Origin: Spirochaetales bacterium
GTDB lineage: Bacteria > Spirochaetota > Leptospiria > Leptospirales > Leptonemataceae
Direction: 5' to 3'
Assembly (NCBI GenBank): GCA_024233935.1
Contig: JACKOY010000004.1
Coordinates: forward strand, 124,001 to 188,000
DNA length: 64,000 nucleotides
The position numbers were made by a program, and so were the translations under genes. Positions 16,891 to 25,867 of this stretch are shown here, piece by piece (within the stretch, counting starts at the first letter, position 1; every line of letters starts with the position of its first letter). Under the pieces are notes generated by a model, which saw only the letters and a program-made list of their open reading frames with translations, had not been told where the DNA came from and made no database searches.

Positions 16891-17862
16891 TCAATGTGAG
16901 TCAAGCACGACCACGACCTTGCCGGTTGCCCGGTTGGCTTCCATGTATTCGTGCGCTGCGACGATCTGTTGGAATGCGAAGGTCCGGTCCAGGTTAAGCG
17001 GCAGTTGATTTGCCTCAACACTTCGGACGATCTCTTGCAAATCGTTCGCGGACATGCCGGCGCCGGAGTAAGACGTCAGATAGCGTCCGTTCGGTATATG
17101 CTCCATGGGATTCCAGTTGTTCAGATGCCATTCCCCGGCCAATATTCCGGTCATACATACTACGCCTGCCTCGCCCAGGCAGGAAAGAGAGTCATTCAGT
17201 GTGCTGGTTCCAATCAGCTCCAGTACGTAATCCACTCCACCGGGAAGTTGTTTGCGAAGGTCGGTCGCGATGGCCCCGCTGTCGATGAAAACCCCGTCGC
17301 TGCCCTGACGATGCAGAACTTCGGCCCTGTCCTCCTTACGGGTGGTGGAATACACCTGTAGCCCCCATTGTTTTGCCAGGGCGATAGCGGTCATGCCCAC
17401 CGAGGAGGTCCCGCCCCGAATCAAGATCGTTCGTTTGGGCTGGACTCGCAGGGAATACTTGAGCGAACCATTGGCCGTCTGGTACATTTCCGGAATTGCA
17501 GCGAGCTCTTTCCAGGAGAGACTTGTTTCCAGCGGGAGCGCCCGTTCACTTGCGACGACAGTGTATTCGGCGTAGCTACCATCGAAGTCCCGGCCCATTC
17601 CGCCCATCATGGTGGCAACCGTCTGTCCTGGCGCGAGTCTGCCGGAGCTATCCTCGACAACCTGCCCCACACACTCGATTCCGATGATGCGCGGAAATTG
17701 CACGCCGGGAGAATGGCCCTGACGCGTAAAGATCTCCGCCCGATTGAGACCGAAAGCACGAACGCGAATCAACACCTGACCGGGTCCGGGCTTCGGGTCC
17801 GGAACTTCGCGAATGGTGAGCACGTCGGGCCCTCCGGCTTTTTCAACGACGATCGCTTTCAT
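16891..17862 (-). CDS. Zinc-type alcohol dehydrogenase / quinone oxidoreductase family protein
   Basis: A 323-residue medium-chain dehydrogenase/reductase of the quinone oxidoreductase group. The N-terminal domain shows VKPxPGPGQVLIRVRAFGLNRAEI-like sequence and IGIECVGQVVEDSSG. The nucleotide-binding domain has ILIRGGTSSVGMTAIALAKQWG, followed by YVLELIGTSTL. The structural zinc Cys cluster of true alcohol dehydrogenases is absent, so NADPH-dependent reduction of quinones or enones is likely. The ATG lies two bases after the stop of the metallo-beta-lactamase-fold lipoprotein, so the two form an operon. Substrate unknown. Confidence 0.9.
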   Translation of the reverse strand: MKAIVVEKAGGPDVLTIREVPDPKPGPGQVLIRVRAFGLNRAEIFTRQGHSPGVQFPRIIGIECVGQVVEDSSGRLAPGQTVATMMGGMGRDFDGSYAEYTVVASERALPLETSLSWKELAAIPEMYQTANGSLKYSLRVQPKRTILIRGGTSSVGMTAIALAKQWGLQVYSTTRKEDRAEVLHRQGSDGVFIDSGAIATDLRKQLPGGVDYVLELIGTSTLNDSLSCLGEAGVVCMTGILAGEWHLNNWNPMEHIPNGRYLTSYSGAGMSANDLQEIVRSVEANQLPLNLDRTFAFQQIVAAHEYMEANRATGKVVVVLDSH

Positions 17863-17864
17863 AG

Positions 17865-18827
17865 TCAGTGTTCAAAATCCGGATAATGTGCCAGGTAGGC
17901 CTGCGCCAGGGCGTCATGGGCTGGGATGGCATGCAGCGAGGGACGTTCCTGGAGTAAACGATGTACCCGCGCCAGGCTGGTTCGCGTTTGGCCGGCGTCT
18001 CCGTCGACTATGCTCCGCGACACGAAGTATTTCTGGGCTGGCAAAAGCAATCCCTCCAGGGCCCAGGAAAGATCGCCCGTAAAGAAGAAACGCCGGCCGG
18101 ATGGCAGGTTCAGAAACATACCCATAGAGCCCGGTGTATGTCCGTTTAGCGGCACAAACACAACGCTTCCGTCTCCAAAAAGGTCAGAGCACTGATCGAA
18201 AAGTTCGTACGGTCCGTCATCGAATTCAACGAAGTTCCATTCGTTGGGAATCGCTTCGTACTGCTCTCTCAGGAATGCCGGTGGTCCGGATGCGGGGTCG
18301 ATTGCGTTTTCGTACTCTTCGCGGCGGAGCCATACCGGTGTGTCCGGAAAGTCCGGCAAACCGCTGGCATGGTCCCAATGCAGATGAGAAACAAAGATGC
18401 GGTCCAGCGGTTCCCGGGCCCCGCCGATTGCGTCGGCAGCGGCATTGGTCGTTTCGTAGGCAAAGAAAGGTCCTACCCAGAAAGGCATGGCGTCAAACTG
18501 CCGATCAATGTTTCTTCCGAGGCCCGTGTCAAAAAGAAACGTCTCCGTCCGATGTCGTACCAGGACGGCCACATGCGCAAGTGGTCTTTGGCGCAGATAC
18601 GAGCCACCCGCATAGAGAAACGCCTCCGGCGCTTCGGCCCGTCCGGTGAGAATCACCGAAAAAGCAAGCCCGCTATTCGGGTCTGCTTCGAAGGCGCCGG
18701 AGAATTCTCCGAGCGCATCGTTTTCGGATGGGAAGGACGAGCATGCCGCCCCCATAAAGAACAGACCAACTGCTCCCACGGCAGCGATTCTGCGAAGCGA
18801 GTGCCCACACCAGGTATTCTCCGTCAT
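17865..18827 (-). CDS. Metallo-beta-lactamase-fold lipoprotein hydrolase
   Basis: A 320-residue exported hydrolase with the metallo-beta-lactamase fold. An N-terminal basic and hydrophobic stretch ends in FFMGAAC, a lipobox, so it should be anchored as a lipoprotein. The zinc motif HLHWDH is near residue 155, with later ligands in LNGHTPGSMGMF and FTGDLSW. The layout is that of lactonase-like or other periplasmic MBL hydrolases; the substrate is unclear. ATG 18827 is preceded by GGAG; an ATG at 18866 would lengthen the N-terminus by 13 residues. It leads a two-gene operon with the quinone oxidoreductase. Confidence 0.85.
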   Translation of the reverse strand: MTENTWCGHSLRRIAAVGAVGLFFMGAACSSFPSENDALGEFSGAFEADPNSGLAFSVILTGRAEAPEAFLYAGGSYLRQRPLAHVAVLVRHRTETFLFDTGLGRNIDRQFDAMPFWVGPFFAYETTNAAADAIGGAREPLDRIFVSHLHWDHASGLPDFPDTPVWLRREEYENAIDPASGPPAFLREQYEAIPNEWNFVEFDDGPYELFDQCSDLFGDGSVVFVPLNGHTPGSMGMFLNLPSGRRFFFTGDLSWALEGLLLPAQKYFVSRSIVDGDAGQTRTSLARVHRLLQERPSLHAIPAHDALAQAYLAHYPDFEH

Positions 18828-19036
18828 ATGCTCCGATACTGAGGTCTCTTTGTTTCGCGTCAACATTCATCGCCCCGGCGCCGGGGTCCGTGCAGCATCG
18901 TCTCCGGCAGGGTCGTGGTCGCTTTTGTTTTCCGTTTTGACTCAAATGGAATATTCTTGCCCGGTTTTGCATAGCAGTCTGTTTCGATGAGAGACACAAT
19001 ACGGAAGTGATCGGGGTCGCCCCGCAGGAGTGTTGC

Positions 19037-19918
19037 ATGCAAATAGGCTGGATTGGAACGGGAATCATGGGGAGCCGAATGGCCGCCCGATTGATTGAGG
19101 CCGGGCACGAGCTCCAGGTTTACAATCGGACGCGCGCGGGTGCCCGATCTCTGGAAGAGCGCGGCGCAAGGTTTATTAGCAATGCCCGGGCCATTGCTGA
19201 AGCGAATGACCTTGTATTTACGATGCTCGCTGACCCCGCCGCCGTCGAATCCGTTGCCCTGGGGCCGCAGGGTTTGCTTTCGGGCGCTCACGAGAATTTG
19301 CTCTGGGTCGATTCGAGCACCGTCGATCCGGCCTTTTCGCGCCGGATGGCCGGGGCCGCCTCTGAGCGCGGCCTGCGATTTCTGGACGCTCCCGTAGCCG
19401 GAAGCAAGAAGCCGGCCGAAGAAGGGCAGCTACTGTTTCTGGTGGGGGGAGATGCGGACCTCATAGAACGCGTGGAACCCCTGTTCTCCATCATGGGCAA
19501 AAAAACAATCCCGGCCGGGCCGAACGGAGCCGGCAGCAGCCTCAAGATGGTGATCAACTTGATGCTGGGCCTGTCGATGGCTTCCTTTTCCGAAGCCTTC
19601 CGTTTGGGACAGGAACTGGGATTGTCCGAGGAACTGCTCCTGAACACTCTCCCGGCCACGCCGGTGGTCGCGCCCTTTGTGGGGCTTCTGAAGGAGCGTT
19701 TGGCGAAGAACGATTATTCTGTGAATTTCCCGCTCAAACACATGCAAAAGGATCTGCGTCTGGCCCTTGCTTCGGTCACCACCATCGCCGATGAGTTGCC
19801 GCTGGCTTCCGGAGCGCGCGATCGGTTTGGCAGGGCCCTTGAAAACGGTCTGGGGGATCTTGACTTTTCGGCATTGTTTGCTTTTGATAACGCGCGACCC
19901 ACTTCTTCGGACCTCTGA
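19037..19918 (+). CDS. NAD(P)-dependent beta-hydroxyacid dehydrogenase family protein
   Basis: A 293-residue 6-phosphogluconate dehydrogenase-like protein of the 3-hydroxyisobutyrate dehydrogenase/GLYR1 group. The Rossmann motif GWIGTGIMGSRMAARL is at the start, followed by DAPVAGSKKPAEEGQL, the family substrate loop, and GAGSSLKMVIN, where the catalytic Lys lies. Relatives reduce or oxidise short beta-hydroxyacids, tartronate or succinate semialdehydes. ATG 19037 has AGGAG eight bases upstream. It is followed by the pirin gene 81 bases downstream on the same strand. Confidence 0.9.
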   Translation: MQIGWIGTGIMGSRMAARLIEAGHELQVYNRTRAGARSLEERGARFISNARAIAEANDLVFTMLADPAAVESVALGPQGLLSGAHENLLWVDSSTVDPAFSRRMAGAASERGLRFLDAPVAGSKKPAEEGQLLFLVGGDADLIERVEPLFSIMGKKTIPAGPNGAGSSLKMVINLMLGLSMASFSEAFRLGQELGLSEELLLNTLPATPVVAPFVGLLKERLAKNDYSVNFPLKHMQKDLRLALASVTTIADELPLASGARDRFGRALENGLGDLDFSALFAFDNARPTSSDL

Positions 19919-19999
19919 CCGCTTTCTGCGCGAAGGGGCTGGCCTTCCGGTGACCGGGGTGGTTTCTTCTATAAATGGATCACGAGATCTGGAGCATGC

Positions 20000-20917
20000 A
20001 TGAGCTGGATTGAAGCAACAGACCCGAAGTGTGATGCGTCGGCATCTCAGAGTGCCATTGAAATGGTGATTGAAGGTCGGCCACGGGATCTGGGCGGATT
20101 CAGTGTGCAACGCGTCCTGCCGGCTCCGCGCCGTCGCGCCATCGGACCGTTTGTTTTTTTTGATCACATGGGGCCCGCCTCTTTCCAGCCCGGTGACGGC
20201 ATTGATGTGCGGCCACATCCCCACATCAATCTGGCCACTGTGACCTATCTTTTTGAAGGCGAGATCATGCATCGCGATAGTGGTGGCTCGGCCCAGGCGA
20301 TCCAACCGGGGGCTATCAACTGGATGACCGCCGGCCGGGGCATTGTCCATTCCGAGCGAACCGCACCCGGGGAACGCGCCCGTCCTTCGAGCCTGCATGG
20401 CATTCAGGCCTGGATCGGTCTTCCGAAGGCTCACGAAGAGACCGAACCCGCGTTTCATCACCATCCGGCCGTCAGCCTGCCGGTCATCCGTAGCGAGAAA
20501 GCCGAGCTGCGTTTGCTCCTGGGTGAGGGCTGGGGTCAGCGTTCGCCGGTGGCTTTGTTCTCTCCGACGATTTATGCCGAGGCCCGCCTGGAAGCGGGCG
20601 CCCGGCTATCGTTCGAAGCGAAATGGGCAGAACGAGCGATCTACGTGGCCCAGGGCCTCGTCGGATGCGAGAGCGGGCGGGCGGGCCCCGGAACCATGTG
20701 GGTCCTTGAGCGAGACCGCCCGGTACAAATCACCGCCGAAGAATCTTCGCGGATCATGCTTTTGGGAGGAGATCCATTGGACGGTGAGCGCCACATCTTC
20801 TGGAATTTTGTATCCAGTTCTAAAGACCGGATTGAACGGGCAAAGCGTGACTGGAAAGAGCAACGTTTTCCGCGCGTTCCCGGGGACGATGCGGACTTCA
20901 TTCCGCTCCCGGAGTAA
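20000..20917 (+). CDS. Pirin family protein
   Basis: A 305-residue bicupin of the pirin family. The N-terminal cupin carries the metal-binding set in PHPHINLATVTYLFEGE, HRDSGG and GIVHSER, and the second domain shows YVAQGLVGCE. Bacterial pirins may act as quercetin 2,3-dioxygenases or as redox or stress regulators; which applies cannot be told here. It lies downstream of the hydroxyacid dehydrogenase and could share its transcript. Confidence 0.9.
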   Translation: MSWIEATDPKCDASASQSAIEMVIEGRPRDLGGFSVQRVLPAPRRRAIGPFVFFDHMGPASFQPGDGIDVRPHPHINLATVTYLFEGEIMHRDSGGSAQAIQPGAINWMTAGRGIVHSERTAPGERARPSSLHGIQAWIGLPKAHEETEPAFHHHPAVSLPVIRSEKAELRLLLGEGWGQRSPVALFSPTIYAEARLEAGARLSFEAKWAERAIYVAQGLVGCESGRAGPGTMWVLERDRPVQITAEESSRIMLLGGDPLDGERHIFWNFVSSSKDRIERAKRDWKEQRFPRVPGDDADFIPLPE

Positions 20918-21124
20918 TGGACCGTCTGCGTTTCGCGTCACATGCATCGCGCAGGATGCAGGCCAGACATTGTCCAGTAACACAAGCTTTCGAGGGCCCT
21001 CCGAGCTGACCGGTGGAGGCAAAAAAACGGTAGGACACGGTCGGCTGCCGGCGCATCATGAGAACAGTGCGCCGGTTTATCTGGAGCCTACGACCTGCCC
21101 GGGGGGCATGAGGGAGAGAACACC

Positions 21125-21547
21125 ATGAAACAATCAATTGCTCTGGTAACACTTTCCGTATCGGACCTGGAACGATCCTTACGATTTTATACCGCGCTGG
21201 GTTGGGAACCGGGATTTCACAACGCAGAGGTTGCCTTCTTTCAAATGAACGGCTTCGTTTTTGGTCTTTACGCCCGCAGCAACTTTGAAGACGAATTGGG
21301 CGCCCGCTGTGATCCCGATGTGCAGAACTTCAGTCTCGCTCACAATGTCTCCAGCGAGGCCGAGGTCGACAAAATCATGGAGCAAGCCCGGCGTGCGGGT
21401 GCGAGCCTGCTTCGCGAGCCCGTGCGACGCGAGTGGGGTGGTTATTCGGGCTACTTTGCCGATCCGGATGGCCACGCCTGGGAGGTCGCTGTGAATCCGG
21501 CCTGGGTGATTTCCGACGATGGTCGGGTAACCATGAGTCCCGCGTGA
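21125..21547 (+). CDS. VOC-superfamily protein
   Basis: A 140-residue protein with two beta-alpha-beta-beta-beta units of the vicinal oxygen chelate fold. The first begins IALVTLSVSDLERSLRFYTALGW, and the second ends SGYFADPDGHAWEVAVNP, which keeps the His and Glu often used as metal ligands. Similar small VOC proteins include glyoxalases, bleomycin-resistance-like binders and many of unknown role. A GGGAGAGA-like purine-rich ribosome site precedes the ATG. Its upstream neighbour is 207 bases away, so it probably has its own promoter. Confidence 0.85.
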   Translation: MKQSIALVTLSVSDLERSLRFYTALGWEPGFHNAEVAFFQMNGFVFGLYARSNFEDELGARCDPDVQNFSLAHNVSSEAEVDKIMEQARRAGASLLREPVRREWGGYSGYFADPDGHAWEVAVNPAWVISDDGRVTMSPA

Positions 21548-21681
21548 AGGGCGCCGGGACTTTTCGAGCACGATAGCGAGGTAGTTTGCGTGCGCCACCG
21601 GGATTGCGTCCGCAGGGGATTCGTTCGGAACGTGGCTCCGCCTTTTGTAGACGGGCAGCGCAGGTCGCGGTTTCTGGAGTG

Positions 21682-22857
21682 ATGAGTGCGACTCAAGAAA
21701 CAACTCCTCTGTTTGCGCTGGGTTTTCGGCCTTTCTTCCTTGCAGGCGCCCTGTATGCGGCGCTGGCTGTGCCGGCCTGGGCAGCCATCTATGCGGGCCA
21801 CCTGAGGCCTTCTGGCATCCTGCAGGCGCGACGCTGGCACGCTCACGAGATGCTCTTTGGTTTTTTCTGTGCGATCGTCGCCGGTTTTCTTTTGACCGCG
21901 AGCCAGAACTGGACCGGCAAGCCAGGGGTTTTTGGCCGGCGACTGCAGGGACTTTTTTTGCTATGGCTATTGCCACGTTTCGGTTTTTTGTTTCCGGCGG
22001 TTCCATACTTGCTCTGGGCCCTGCTGGATCTTCTGTTTATTCCCGCGCTGGCTCTGTCTCTATTTCCGTATCTGGGTCTCTCCACGCAGCGCCGCAATCA
22101 GTGGTTTTTCGTTTTCTTTGCGCTGCTATTGCTGGCAAACCTCCTGTTTCACTTGGAGGGTTCCGGCGTAGCCACCAGATACTCGACCGCGGCTTTAGAT
22201 CTGGCGATCAATACAGCCCTCCTGATTATGGCCCTGATCGGTGGGCGCATCATTCCACTTTTCTCAAAGAACGCTATTGAGGGGCTTGTGCCTTTCAGGA
22301 GTTCTGTTCTGGAGAAAGGCGTATTCGTGTCGCTGGTCCTTTATTTAACGCTCGATTTCTTCACCGATTCTCCGCGCCTGCTTTCGGCTGCGGCGCTACC
22401 TTGCTTTTTGCTTCATGCGGCGCGCTTTTGGGGCTGGCAGTTCTGGAAGACCGGCCGTAGACCCATCGTCTGGATTTTGCACGCTGGTTACGCCTGGATG
22501 ATTCTGGGTTTCTTCTTGAAGATGCTGGTCCCGATCCTCGGGTTAAGTCCCCTGGTAGCGACGCACGCGTTTGCCGCGGGCGGGATTGGTGTGCTGATCT
22601 TTGGCATGATTACGCGCGTGGCGCTCGGTCATACCGGGCGGCCCATAGAGGCCAGTCGGGTCATCGTGTTTTCGTACTTTGCCATCAACTTCGCCGCTTT
22701 GTTGCGGGTCTTTGGTGTCGCCATACCCGCTTTGTCACCTTTTGTATTCGAGATCATGCTTGTAAGCGCTGCTTTCTGGAGCCTGGCTTTTTTCGCCTAC
22801 GTCGTGACCTATGCGCCGTTTCTTCTGCGCCCGCGTCTTGACGGCAAACCGGGCTGA
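21682..22857 (+). CDS. NnrS family membrane protein
   Basis: A 391-residue polytopic protein of the NnrS family, with about ten to twelve membrane segments. The signatures are LFALGFRPFFLAGALYAAL at the N-terminus, RRWHAHEMLFGFFCAIVAGFLLTA with the conserved His pair, and FGMITRVALGHTGRP near 310. NnrS is a heme- and copper-containing protein that protects against nitric oxide in denitrifiers. ATG 21682 has GGAG five bases upstream; the frame remains open earlier but without a good start. It is convergent with the DGC protein gene, with 13 bases between them. Confidence 0.9.
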   Translation: MSATQETTPLFALGFRPFFLAGALYAALAVPAWAAIYAGHLRPSGILQARRWHAHEMLFGFFCAIVAGFLLTASQNWTGKPGVFGRRLQGLFLLWLLPRFGFLFPAVPYLLWALLDLLFIPALALSLFPYLGLSTQRRNQWFFVFFALLLLANLLFHLEGSGVATRYSTAALDLAINTALLIMALIGGRIIPLFSKNAIEGLVPFRSSVLEKGVFVSLVLYLTLDFFTDSPRLLSAAALPCFLLHAARFWGWQFWKTGRRPIVWILHAGYAWMILGFFLKMLVPILGLSPLVATHAFAAGGIGVLIFGMITRVALGHTGRPIEASRVIVFSYFAINFAALLRVFGVAIPALSPFVFEIMLVSAAFWSLAFFAYVVTYAPFLLRPRLDGKPG

Positions 22858-22870
22858 ACGAGCTCGACTT

Positions 22871-23260
22871 TCAGGCCAACGCAGCAGCAATCGATTCGGC
22901 CACCACACCATAGACCCGATCGGCCTCGCTCCGGTCGAAGTCGACATGCAGGCGCTTACGGATGCCCATGCGACTCAGGTCGAAGTGTTTGGTGGGCGCA
23001 AGGCCATGCCGTGCCAGGCAGGCGCGCGCACATTGCAGAGGACAGCCATCCAGCGCCACAATGCGATCGGCCGAACGAGCGATTCGAACAAGCGCCGGCA
23101 CGTCCCCGCCAACTCCCGAGATACAGGACATTTCCGCAATGCCACTCCGATCAAGACGGAGGGCCACATCATTTGCCATCTGCGCAGCACTGGAGCAGCC
23201 CGAACAGGAATACACTACGGTTTTCGGGGCGTGCGGTTTCAGTTTCCTTTTTTCGAGCAT
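22871..23260 (-). CDS. DGC-domain putative zinc-binding protein
   Basis: A 129-residue protein of the DGC domain family, named after its conserved Asp-Gly-Cys. Cysteines are visible as YSCSGCSSAAQ near residue 20, SCISGVGG, and the signature LDGCPLQCARACL near 75, which probably bind zinc or an iron-sulfur cluster. Family members are usually found near respiratory or metal genes and have no assigned activity. ATG 23260 is used; a GTG three codons upstream is possible. It is convergent with nnrS. Confidence 0.82.
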   Translation of the reverse strand: MLEKRKLKPHAPKTVVYSCSGCSSAAQMANDVALRLDRSGIAEMSCISGVGGDVPALVRIARSADRIVALDGCPLQCARACLARHGLAPTKHFDLSRMGIRKRLHVDFDRSEADRVYGVVAESIAAALA

Positions 23261-23379
23261 AACAGCCACTGACGATCCTTTCGATCCACTTTGCTACAAA
23301 AACGTCTGAGCGCAAGGGAGTTCAGACGGCGACCCTGGAAAAGAGGGCCTGCTTACCAACCAGTCGGTCATGATCTGTA

Positions 23380-24627
23380 TCATGGAGTACCCACAGGCCT
23401 GGCCAGCGTAGCTTGCCCGCGTTCCTCCGGAGTTGCCAGCTGAAGGCGTACCAATTCGCCCGCACGAATTCCAGGAACCGGTGACAGGTCAAGCCAGTCC
23501 CCGGCGCCAATTTCGCAGCGGTCGGTTAAACTCCGCACGGAGCACGCGAAGAAGCTGTAACGGCGAGAGGAAAGCACTTCGATTTGGTCGGTCACCGAGA
23601 GCCTCTGGAGCGTCACGATGCCAATAGCCCCATCTCGGTCTTCGGTGACGCCTGCAAACCTGGTCGCGCCGCGAAGGGCCGGTTGGCCCGTCCTGGCGTG
23701 CGGAGGATACTGCGGCGTGCCATCAAAGTAAAAACCAGTAGAAAGCCCGTGTGACGACAGCCTTTCCAGCTCGGCGACCCAGCCTGCGATTGTCGGTTCT
23801 GCGTGGTTCGAATCCAGCGTCTGACGATACGCAGAAAGAACCACGGCCAGATACTCCAAACCACGATTTCGCCCTTCGATCTTAAAGCAGCTCACGCCAG
23901 CCGCCCGGAGTTCCTTCAGATGCCCGAGCATGCACAAATCGCGCGCGCTCAGGATGTAGCTGCCCCGACCGTCCTGTTCGATTGGAAAGGGGCTCTCCAG
24001 TCGGTTTTCTTCGATCAGCCGGTAATTCCAGCGGCACGAGTTCGTGCACTCCCCGGCGTTCGCCGAACGACCGGTCATTGCAGCGCTCAGAAAACAGCGG
24101 CCTGAATACGCCATACACATGGCCCCATGAACGAACGCTTCCAGTTCCAGATCGCAGGAGTCACGAATTTCATGGATCTCCCTCAAGGAGAGCTCTCTTG
24201 CAAGAACGATGCGCGTTGCGCCGAGTCGCTGCCAGAACCGTGCGGCCCCGGCATTGGTTACGTTGGCCTGAGTACTGATATGAATCGGCGTTGAGGGCGC
24301 TACCTGACTAACAAGATCGAAGACGCCGGGGTCACTTACGATCACGCCGTCTGGTGCATTCCGGGCCAGAGACTGCAGGTGCTCACGCAGAGGCACTAGA
24401 TCACGATTATGTGCGAAGATGTTGAGCACTACGTAGCAGCGCCGGCCTGCGCGTTGAACACGTTCGATGGCTCGCGCCAGAGATTCTTCGTCAAAGCCCC
24501 GCGCAACCGAACGCAGACCAAAATCATTGGCCCCGAAGTAGACCGCGTCCGCGCCGTAGTTCAGGGTTATCGAAAGGCGGCTTTCGTTTCCGGCCGGCGC
24601 AAGCAACTCGACCGATTGCTTAGGCAT
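23380..24627 (-). CDS. Peptidase U32 family protein, TrhP (YegQ)-like
   Basis: A 415-residue protein of the U32 family. The N-terminal TIM-barrel-like domain begins VELLAPAGNESRL and has GADAVYFGAND. The iron-sulfur cysteine region reads HGAMCMAYSGRC, with AGECTNSCRWNY following, the exact spacing of E. coli TrhP (YegQ), which hydroxylates wobble uridine of tRNA with prephenate. The UbiU/UbiV ubiquinone proteins share this motif but are shorter. The start was set at ATG 24627, overlapping the stop of the preceding membrane-protein gene by eight bases. Tight coupling to an NnrS-like gene is unusual and could mean an oxygen-independent hydroxylation role. Confidence 0.87.
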   Translation of the reverse strand: MPKQSVELLAPAGNESRLSITLNYGADAVYFGANDFGLRSVARGFDEESLARAIERVQRAGRRCYVVLNIFAHNRDLVPLREHLQSLARNAPDGVIVSDPGVFDLVSQVAPSTPIHISTQANVTNAGAARFWQRLGATRIVLARELSLREIHEIRDSCDLELEAFVHGAMCMAYSGRCFLSAAMTGRSANAGECTNSCRWNYRLIEENRLESPFPIEQDGRGSYILSARDLCMLGHLKELRAAGVSCFKIEGRNRGLEYLAVVLSAYRQTLDSNHAEPTIAGWVAELERLSSHGLSTGFYFDGTPQYPPHARTGQPALRGATRFAGVTEDRDGAIGIVTLQRLSVTDQIEVLSSRRYSFFACSVRSLTDRCEIGAGDWLDLSPVPGIRAGELVRLQLATPEERGQATLARPVGTP

Positions 24628-25723
24628 GCTCTTCGCCTCCCCCTCCGGAGCTTCGTCGTTTGGTAAGAATCGCGGAGCCGGCAAAGAGTGCCAGGAACAA
24701 TGCAATGCATAGTGCATTTCCGGCTGCACCCCACTGCCGCAGGGCAGGCGCGTCGAAGAGGTCACCGGCCAGGCGCACAATCAGGGTTCCATGAAGCAGG
24801 GCCAGCGGCATGTAGAGCAGTCGCGTGAATCGAATCTCGTTTCCGAGGACCGCCGGAAAAACGATCGGGGCGTGGCCGAAGATCATGGCGAAAACGAAAC
24901 CCACAAAGAAGCTGTGCAGAATGGCATCGTACGCGGGGCCGGCCCCGGGCAGGGCGAACACTACAATCAAAAGCCCTGCGGCGCCCAGCCAGGCATAGCC
25001 GCCCAGCAAAGCGGCCGCGATAAAACCTACACGCCCGCTCTGTCTCACTGTGCGTCGGGCGACGTCGAAAAAAACCAGCCAGGCTGCCAATCCCAGAAAT
25101 CCCGCTCCGAGGGTAAAAACCCCGACCGGGGTCAGAAGGTCGGGCCGCGTTATGCGTATGATGGTTCCCGAAATTGCAAACAGCGTAAAGCACCAGAACG
25201 CGAGCATAGAGGCCGGCCGGTTTCGTAGCAACCGGCTCAGCTCAAGCCGCTCGCCCAGGATGGTCAGCAAGAGGAAAAGCATCCAGAGCGGAACAAATTC
25301 GGCAATGGGAAGGCCCCATAGCCAGAGCAGGTTGGCGACGAGCCAGGCCAAAGCCCCCAGAAGCAATAGCAAGGTGAAGGCGGCCGGTTGTTTGATTGCA
25401 ATCCAGGTGGAGGCTCCTACGAAGACCAGGCTGGCGAGGGCGATGAGTGCCAGGCCGATTGAGGTTGAAAAGCCGGTCACGAGCAGCAGCGTTCCCGTTC
25501 CGCACGAGGCCGGGGCAAGAAAGGCCGGCCATTTTCCGAGCGCTACCGCCCGCTCCAGGCTGATTAGAGTTCCCAGGAAGCCGGAAACCATCAGTCCACC
25601 ATGCTGGAGCAGCACTACGCTCGCATCCGGCGTTGCAGTCACCAATCCCAGTCGGGCCAGGCCGCCCCAGAGGCCGGCCAGAAGACCGATGGCGCCCCCG
25701 ATTAGAAATATGATTCGAGTCAT
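24620..25723 (-). CDS. NnrS-like polytopic membrane protein
   Basis: A 367-residue membrane protein with about ten to twelve hydrophobic segments. It has the NnrS-like placement of His residues, VVLLQHGGLMVSGFLGTLISLERA near the N-terminus and HSFFVGFVFAMIFGHAPIVFPAVLG near residue 285, but is less typical than the protein at 21682. It could bind heme or copper and help handle nitric oxide or terminal oxidase assembly. ATG 25723 gives MTRIIFLIGGAIGLLAG; no clear ribosome site is seen. It overlaps the U32 gene. Confidence 0.72.
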   Translation of the reverse strand: MTRIIFLIGGAIGLLAGLWGGLARLGLVTATPDASVVLLQHGGLMVSGFLGTLISLERAVALGKWPAFLAPASCGTGTLLLVTGFSTSIGLALIALASLVFVGASTWIAIKQPAAFTLLLLLGALAWLVANLLWLWGLPIAEFVPLWMLFLLLTILGERLELSRLLRNRPASMLAFWCFTLFAISGTIIRITRPDLLTPVGVFTLGAGFLGLAAWLVFFDVARRTVRQSGRVGFIAAALLGGYAWLGAAGLLIVVFALPGAGPAYDAILHSFFVGFVFAMIFGHAPIVFPAVLGNEIRFTRLLYMPLALLHGTLIVRLAGDLFDAPALRQWGAAGNALCIALFLALFAGSAILTKRRSSGGGGEEHA

Positions 25724-25867
25724 AGCGAATGGCGATCCAGTGCCACAAACTGCGGGCCGCATCGCACAAGCCTGCATTCCTGATGGCCTGACAAATAAAT
25801 TGTTTAGCTGAAACGGAACTCCCGCGATGTTCGCAACCGTACTTTAAGTCCAACACCGGAAGATAGC

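Noticed and set aside
23805..23815. tRNA T-loop-like GGTTCGAATCC
   Set aside because: It lies inside the U32 gene, and no acceptor or anticodon stems can be formed around it.
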